Source of the DNA: Candidatus Rokubacteria bacterium RIFCSPLOWO2_02_FULL_72_37
GTDB lineage: Bacteria; Methylomirabilota; Methylomirabilia; Rokubacteriales; CSP1-6
NCBI GenBank assembly: GCA_001790315.1
Contig: MGCE01000030.1
Span: 2,585-34,722, forward strand
Length of the DNA: 32,138 bases
Reading direction: 5' to 3'
A program made the translations under genes and the position numbers. The notes under the pieces are model-generated. The model saw only the letters and a list, made by a program, of their open reading frames with translations. It was not told the DNA's origin and made no database searches. Within the stretch, counting starts at the first letter, position 1. Every line of letters begins with the position of its first letter. This document shows positions 27,362 through 32,138 of this stretch, piece by piece.

Positions 27362-30277
27362 GTGAGGCTGCGTACTCAGCTGTCGGCGCTCGTCGTCTCG
27401 GCCCTCGTCCCGGTCGTGCTCTTCGCGGGGCTTCTGGCGCTGCTCTACAGCCGCGACCGGCAGACCGAGGTCAACCGGGACCTCTCTTCGACCGCCCGAA
27501 GCCTCTCGCGCGCCCTGGACCGCGAGTTCGAGGCTCACATCCGGGCGCTCGAGGTGCTGGCGACGTCCCATCACCTGGACGTCGGCGACCTCCGCGGGTT
27601 CCGCCTGGAAGCCGACCGCGCCATCGCGATGTCGCCCGCCTGGGAGGCGATCGTGCTCGTCGATCCCGGCGGCCAGCAGTTCGTGAACACCCGGGTCGCG
27701 CCGGGAACGCCGCTGCCGCGGACGGGGCTGGCCGCGCTGGTCGCGCGGACGATCGCCACCCGGCGGCCCGGCGTCTCCGATCTGTTCGTCGGCCCCGTGG
27801 CGAAGCGTCCGGTGATCGCGCTCGCCGTTCCCGTCGTGCGCGACGGCGCGGTCAGGTTCGTGCTGACGTCGAGCACCTCGCCCGAGCGCGTGCGGGCGCT
27901 CCTGGCCGACCAGCGCATTCCGGCGGACTTCGTCGCGACCATCGTGGACGGCGGGGCCGTGATCGTCGCGCGTAGCCTGGCGCCCGAGCAGTTCGTCGGC
28001 GGGCGGGTGAGCGGGCCGCTCGCCGCACGGCTCGCAGGATCCGACGAGACCCTCTGGGATGGCAGGACGCTCGAGGGCGAAGATGTGCGCGCGGCGGTGC
28101 GCCGGTCGAGCGTGTCCGGCTGGGCGGTGGTCGTCACGGTGCCGTCCGCGGTCGTGCAGGCGCCGGTGTACCGGGCGCTGGGATACCTCTCGCTGGCCGG
28201 GCTCGTGGTGGTTCTCGGGGGACTCGGCCTGGCGATCGTCGTCGGGCGCCGGATCGCCGCCCCGATCACCGCGCTCGCCGACGCCGCCGGGGCGCTCGGC
28301 CGCGGCGAACCCGTCCAGCGGCCGCCGTCGTCGATCGTGGAGGTGGAGCGAGTGGCGCGTGCGCTCGAGGCCGCCAGCGCGGAGCGGGGCCGCGCCGAGG
28401 CATCACTCAGGGCGAACGAGCGTTTCTACCGCTCGCTCCTCGAGAACGCGCTCGACATGGTCACGGTCGTCGACGCGCAGGGCGTGGTCGTCTACGAGAG
28501 CGCGGCGATCACGCGCGTGCTCGGCTGGACCCCGGCCGAGCGCGTCGGCCGGCCGCACGGCGAGCTGGTGCACCCCGACGACGTGGCCGTGGCCGCCGAC
28601 GGCATCGCACGGGGATTCCGGGCGGCGGGAGTGGCGCAGACGTTCCGGTTCCGGGCGCGTCACAGGGATGGGACCTGGCGCGACATGCACTCGGTCGGCC
28701 AGGTCTTCGTGGACGAGGCGGGCGTCGTCATCGGCGTCGTCAACTCGCGCGACGTGACCGGGCAGCGGCGCGCGGAGGAGGAGCTGGCGCTGCAGTCGCG
28801 CGCGCTCGACGCCGCCGCCAACGGGATCGTCATCACGGACCGCGACGGGCGGGTCGTCTGGGTCAACGAGGCGTTCACGCGGATGACGGGCTACCCGGCG
28901 GCGGAGGTCGTCGGGCAGACGCCGCGGCTCCTGAAGTCGGGCCGGCACGAGCACGCCTTCTACACCCGGCTGTGGGAAACCGTGGTCTCCGGTGTCCCGT
29001 GGCGCGGCGAGCTGGTCAACCGGCGGCGGGACGGGTCGCTCTACACCGAGGAGCAGGTGATCACGCCGGTGCGCGCCGCCGGCGGGCAGATCACGCACTT
29101 CATCGCGGTCAAGCAGGATGTCACCGACCGGAAGCGGGTCGACGAGGAGCTGCGGCAGCAGCGGGAGGTCCTCTACCAGAGCGAGAAGCTCGCGGGGATG
29201 GGTCAGCTCCTCGCGGGCGTCGCCCACGAGCTGAACAACCCGCTCACCGTCGTGATCGGGCGGGCGACGATGCTCGGGCGCGCGCTCGCGGGTGGTCCTC
29301 TCGAGCCCTCCGTGAGGAAGCTGGCCGAGGCCGCCGAGCGTTGCTCGCGGATCGTGAAGAACTTCGTCGCGCTCGCGCGCCAGCGGCCGCCGACACGCCA
29401 GAAGGTGGCGCTGAACCAGGTCGTCCGCGAGGCCCTCGAGCTGGTCGCCTACCCGCTGCGCGTGGACGACGTCGAGGTGACACTCGACCTGGCGCCCGAC
29501 CTCGCGCCGATCTGGGGCGACGCGCACCAGCTCCACCAGGTGGTCGTCAACCTCCTGACCAACGCCCACCAGGCGGTGCGCGAGACGCTGCCCCCGCGCC
29601 GCGTCGCCCTGACGACGCGCGCCGACGCCGCGCGCGGCCGGCTCCGGCTCGAGGTGAGCGACACGGGGCGCGGCATCCCGCCGGAGATCCGTCCGCGCGT
29701 CTTCGAACCGTTCTTCACGACGAAGCCGGTGGGGCAAGGCACCGGGCTCGGCCTCTCGATCTGCCAGGGGATCGTGGAGGGCCACGGCGGGACCATCGGC
29801 GTCGCCGACGGGACGCCGGGCGCGACGTTCGTCGTCGAGCTGCCGGCGGGCGAGGGAGCGGAGGCCCGTGCGGAGCCCGAGACGGTGGAGCTGGCGCCGC
29901 CGGCCCGGCGCGGAATCGTCCTGGTCGTGGACGACGAGGCGGAGGTGGGCGGTCTCCTCGCCGAGCTGATCGCCGCCGATGGCCACGAGGTCGACACGGC
30001 GAGCGACGGGCTCGACGCGCTCGACAAGCTCGGTCGCCGCGCCTACGACCTGGTGCTGAGCGACGTGAAGATGCCGAACCTGGACGGCCGCGGTCTCTAC
30101 CGCGAAGTCGAGCGCCGGTTCCCGCATCTCGCCGCGCGGATGGTCTTCCTCACCGGCGACGCCCTGGGCGCGGAGGTGTCCGCTTTCATCGAGACGACGG
30201 GCCGGCTGAACCTCGGCAAGCCGTTCGATCCCGACAAGGTGCGTCGGCTCGTGAATCGGATGCTGGCGACCCTCTGA
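27362..30277 (+). CDS. Membrane-bound hybrid sensor histidine kinase (sensor-HAMP-PAS-PAS-HisKA-HATPase-REC)
   Basis: 971 residues. Transmembrane helix about 8-29, extracytoplasmic sensor region about 30-270 resembling a Cache domain (AIVLVDPGGQQFVNTR, ALAVPVVRDGAVRFVLT), second helix about 274-296, HAMP-like linker to about 350. Two PAS domains follow at about 354-475 and 480-597. The kinase core has phosphoacceptor His622 in AGVAHELNNPLTV (the HELNNP box of NtrB-like kinases), NLLTNAHQAV, SDTGRGIPP and GTGLGLS. A C-terminal receiver has Asp901 in LVLSDVKMP and Lys953 in NLGKPF. The start is GTG 27362. It lies between two minus-strand genes of one catabolic set and converges on fdrA with 25 bases between the stops. 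Confidence 0.93.
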   Translation: MRLRTQLSALVVSALVPVVLFAGLLALLYSRDRQTEVNRDLSSTARSLSRALDREFEAHIRALEVLATSHHLDVGDLRGFRLEADRAIAMSPAWEAIVLVDPGGQQFVNTRVAPGTPLPRTGLAALVARTIATRRPGVSDLFVGPVAKRPVIALAVPVVRDGAVRFVLTSSTSPERVRALLADQRIPADFVATIVDGGAVIVARSLAPEQFVGGRVSGPLAARLAGSDETLWDGRTLEGEDVRAAVRRSSVSGWAVVVTVPSAVVQAPVYRALGYLSLAGLVVVLGGLGLAIVVGRRIAAPITALADAAGALGRGEPVQRPPSSIVEVERVARALEAASAERGRAEASLRANERFYRSLLENALDMVTVVDAQGVVVYESAAITRVLGWTPAERVGRPHGELVHPDDVAVAADGIARGFRAAGVAQTFRFRARHRDGTWRDMHSVGQVFVDEAGVVIGVVNSRDVTGQRRAEEELALQSRALDAAANGIVITDRDGRVVWVNEAFTRMTGYPAAEVVGQTPRLLKSGRHEHAFYTRLWETVVSGVPWRGELVNRRRDGSLYTEEQVITPVRAAGGQITHFIAVKQDVTDRKRVDEELRQQREVLYQSEKLAGMGQLLAGVAHELNNPLTVVIGRATMLGRALAGGPLEPSVRKLAEAAERCSRIVKNFVALARQRPPTRQKVALNQVVREALELVAYPLRVDDVEVTLDLAPDLAPIWGDAHQLHQVVVNLLTNAHQAVRETLPPRRVALTTRADAARGRLRLEVSDTGRGIPPEIRPRVFEPFFTTKPVGQGTGLGLSICQGIVEGHGGTIGVADGTPGATFVVELPAGEGAEARAEPETVELAPPARRGIVLVVDDEAEVGGLLAELIAADGHEVDTASDGLDALDKLGRRAYDLVLSDVKMPNLDGRGLYREVERRFPHLAARMVFLTGDALGAEVSAFIETTGRLNLGKPFDPDKVRRLVNRMLATL

Positions 30278-30302
30278 GACGCGCGCGGGGGTGGTGGCGG
30301 CG

Positions 30303-31856
30303 TCAGGCGCGCCGGGCCGCGATGAGCGCCGCGAGCCGGGCCGCCTGGGCGTTCGACGGCATCACGCGCACCCCCGCGGTCTCGAGCGCCGCGACCTGCG
30401 CCGAGCGCCGCTGGGGGTCCGTCTCGGTGCCGCAGACGGAGGCGACGACGGCGAGCCCCCGTCCCTCCGCCTCCGCCCGGCGCTGGGCCGCGCGGATCGC
30501 GGAGAGCACCTCACCGGCGGGATCAGGTGATGCGCCGAAGCCGAGGACCACGTCGAGCAGCAGAACCGCCGTGGCCGGGTCGTCGGTCTCGCGGGCGATC
30601 CGCTCGCGCCGGACGGAGCCATCGATCATCGGGTGCGGGTGGCCCCGCGTGAACGCGTCGCCGCCGAGGTCCACGACCCGGTGGCCGTTCCCGTCACCGT
30701 CCACTCCCGGCGCCACGTCGGCGAGCCGCGCGGCCAGGAGCTCCCGCGCCTCCCACGCCAGCGTGCCCCCCGCGTAGACGCCGCGCACCCAGCGTTGCCC
30801 GGTGCGGAGCGCGTGTGCCGCGGCCTCGACCCGCGCCGCGATCTCGCCCGGCGGCGCGCTGAACTCGACCGGCGCCGGCGTCAGGCCCCGCGCGAGCGCC
30901 ACGGCCGCGAGGGCGGCATCTTCGAGGGTTGACGCGACATGCGGAGCCCCGGGCATCTGCCTCGCGCCCCCCACGGCCCAATCCGCCCCCGCGGTCCCCG
31001 CTACGAGGTGCAGCACCGTTGGCTTGCCGAGCGCCGCGACGCGGGACCGGAGCTTCGGGAGCGTGGCCGGACCGGGGGGCTTGCCGACGACGACGACGAC
31101 CGCGGTCGCCGGGTCGGCGGCGAGGGCGTCGAGCGCCTGCTCCAGCATGAGGCCGCCGACCTCGTCAGCGAGGTCGTGCCCGCCCACCCCGATCGCGTGG
31201 GAGATCCCCTCGCCGGCGGCCGCGACGAGGCACGTGACCTCCTGCAGGCCCGTGCCCGACGCCGCCGCGACGCCGATCCGGCCGCGCGGCACCGCGTTCG
31301 CGAAGCCGAGCGGGACCCCGGCGAGGATCGCCGTGCCGCAGTCGGGCCCCATGAGGAAGAGGCCGCGCTCTCGCGCGAGCCGCTTGAGGGCGATTTCGTC
31401 CGCGAGGGCGACGTTGTCGCTGAACAGCATCACGTGCAGCCCGGCCTCGAGCGCCCGGCGCGCCTCCGTGGCCGCGTGGGCGCCGGGCACCGAGACGAGC
31501 GCCAGCGTCGCGTCCGGCAGCGCGCGGAGCGCCGCCGCGAGCGTGCGCGGCCGGGCCGCGGCGCCCACGCCGGCCGGGCCGCGGCGCGCCGCGAGCGCCG
31601 CCTCGCAGGCCGCGCGGGCGGCCTCGCCGGCCGCGATGGACTCGGCGCTGACGGCGATGACCAGGTCCGTCGCGCCCGCCGCCTCGCCCTCCGCGGCGAG
31701 CAGGCCGGCGTCCCGCAGCAGCGCGCGGTTCTCGGGCGTGCCCATCATGGCCGCGGCGCGGCTCACGCCGGGGACCGCCTCCATGTCCCGCGCGAGGCGC
31801 ATGAGCGTGACGGAGTCCTGGTAGAAGCCCTTCCGGACGAAGTTCCAGGCCGGCAC
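30303..31856 (-). CDS. fdrA: FdrA family protein, AllF-like oxamate transcarbamylase subunit
   Basis: 517 residues related to the alpha subunit of succinyl-CoA synthetase, as in E. coli FdrA (AllF). N-terminal VRKGFYQDSVTLMRLARDM and AAAMMGTPENRALLRDAGL match the family, and LMGPDCGTAILAGVPLGFANAVPRGRIGVAAASGTGLQEVT is the core CoA-ligase-like segment. The usual phosphohistidine region is replaced by IGVGGHDLADEVGG, as in FdrA proteins. The C-terminal half has VRGVYAGGTLAWEA, DLGGDAFTRGHPHPMID, LLLDVVLGFGASPDPAG. GTG 31856 comes one base after the stop of the regulator gene upstream. Its DUF1116 partner is 3 kb away beyond the kinase gene; AllH is not seen. Confidence 0.87.
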   Translation of the reverse strand: MPAWNFVRKGFYQDSVTLMRLARDMEAVPGVSRAAAMMGTPENRALLRDAGLLAAEGEAAGATDLVIAVSAESIAAGEAARAACEAALAARRGPAGVGAAARPRTLAAALRALPDATLALVSVPGAHAATEARRALEAGLHVMLFSDNVALADEIALKRLARERGLFLMGPDCGTAILAGVPLGFANAVPRGRIGVAAASGTGLQEVTCLVAAAGEGISHAIGVGGHDLADEVGGLMLEQALDALAADPATAVVVVVGKPPGPATLPKLRSRVAALGKPTVLHLVAGTAGADWAVGGARQMPGAPHVASTLEDAALAAVALARGLTPAPVEFSAPPGEIAARVEAAAHALRTGQRWVRGVYAGGTLAWEARELLAARLADVAPGVDGDGNGHRVVDLGGDAFTRGHPHPMIDGSVRRERIARETDDPATAVLLLDVVLGFGASPDPAGEVLSAIRAAQRRAEAEGRGLAVVASVCGTETDPQRRSAQVAALETAGVRVMPSNAQAARLAALIAARRA

Positions 31857-31857
31857 G

Positions 31858-32138
31858 CTACTTCGGCGGGGCGATCCCGTGCGCCTTGATCTTGCGGTAG
31901 AGGTGGCTGCGCTCGATGCCGAGGCGCTCGGCCGTCCGCGTCATGTTCCAGTCGTTCGCGCGGAGCTCGGCGAGGATGTAGGAGCGCTCGAAGTGGTCGC
32001 GCGCCTCCCTGAGCGACCGCGCGCGCGGCTCGGCGTCCTCCGACGGCGCGTCCTTCGGGCGGAGCGGCGCCGGCAGGTCGCGGACGTCGATGACGTCGCC
32101 CGGCGCCATGATCACGAGCCGCTCGAGCATGTTGCGCA
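31858..32138 (-). CDS. Sigma54-dependent NtrC-family transcriptional regulator, C-terminal fragment (runs off the right edge)
   Basis: The visible 93 codons are the end of a larger gene. LRNMLERLVIMAPGDVIDVRDLP is the end of the AAA+ activator domain seen in NtrC-type regulators, and FERSYILAELRANDWNMTRTAERLGIERSHLYRKIKAHGI is a Fis-type helix-turn-helix. An in-frame ATG at about 32130 should not be taken as a true start, because the frame continues open to the edge with family-matching residues. It precedes fdrA by one base and so probably controls the fdrA-DUF1116-carbamate kinase set. The presence of a receiver domain cannot be judged. Confidence 0.88.
   Translation of the reverse strand, partial: RNMLERLVIMAPGDVIDVRDLPAPLRPKDAPSEDAEPRARSLREARDHFERSYILAELRANDWNMTRTAERLGIERSHLYRKIKAHGIAPPK

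Noticed and set aside
30278-30302. An intrinsic terminator between the convergent hybrid kinase and fdrA genes.
   Set aside because: No stable hairpin with a T tract in these 25 bases.

Overview
The window is a compact, very GC-rich bacterial chromosome segment. Genes abut or overlap by a few bases, GTG starts are common, and no gap between genes exceeds about 175 bases. No rRNA, tRNA, CRISPR array, insertion sequence or prophage is visible. The gene content (yicC-remA-gmk-rpoZ-coaBC order, PyrR-led pyrimidine operon, SsuA/NMT1-type ABC importer, large sensor kinases) fits a high-GC soil or subsurface lineage such as Methylomirabilota/Rokubacteria or a deltaproteobacterial relative. That placement is an inference from style, not a proof.

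Layout. 1-4390 (minus): housekeeping operon yicC-remA-gmk-rpoZ-coaBC-udg. The last gene, a family 4 uracil-DNA glycosylase, is interrupted by an intein that runs off the left edge of the window. 4391-4518: divergent sigma70-like promoters whose -35 boxes form an inverted repeat. 4519-7548 (plus): Tat-exported solute-binding protein, ATPase and permease of an ABC importer, plus a small membrane protein. 7592-14145 (plus): a 1347-residue REC-GAF(x5)-PAS histidine kinase, two paralogous single-domain response regulators and a GspE/PilB-type ATPase. 14167-23890 (minus): one pyrimidine operon, pyrR-pyrB-pyrC-carA-(88-residue unknown)-EamA transporter-carB-pyrF-pyrE. It covers the route from bicarbonate to UMP except dihydroorotate dehydrogenase. 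It has a promoter and a hairpin in the pyrR leader that matches the PyrR-binding loop and sits on the ribosome-binding site, and a second large RNA structure just before carB. 23979-27218 (minus): exonuclease III, carbamate kinase and a DUF1116 (AllG/YlbE-like) protein, with a 66-bp tandem duplication between the last two. 27362-30277 (plus): a membrane-bound hybrid kinase. 30303-32138 (minus): an FdrA/AllF-like protein preceded by the C-terminal end of a Fis-type, NtrC-family regulator.

How the parts work together. FdrA, DUF1116 and carbamate kinase are partners in the oxamate transcarbamylase route of allantoin fermentation, in which carbamoyl phosphate is released and used to make ATP. The third subunit (AllH/YlbF) is not in the window. 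Carbamoyl phosphate is also the product of carAB in the adjacent pyrimidine operon, so two neighbouring gene groups make or use the same metabolite. The most distinctive observations are the intein in the DNA-repair glycosylase, placed exactly before a predicted iron-sulfur ligand, and the two predicted RNA structures in the pyrimidine operon.
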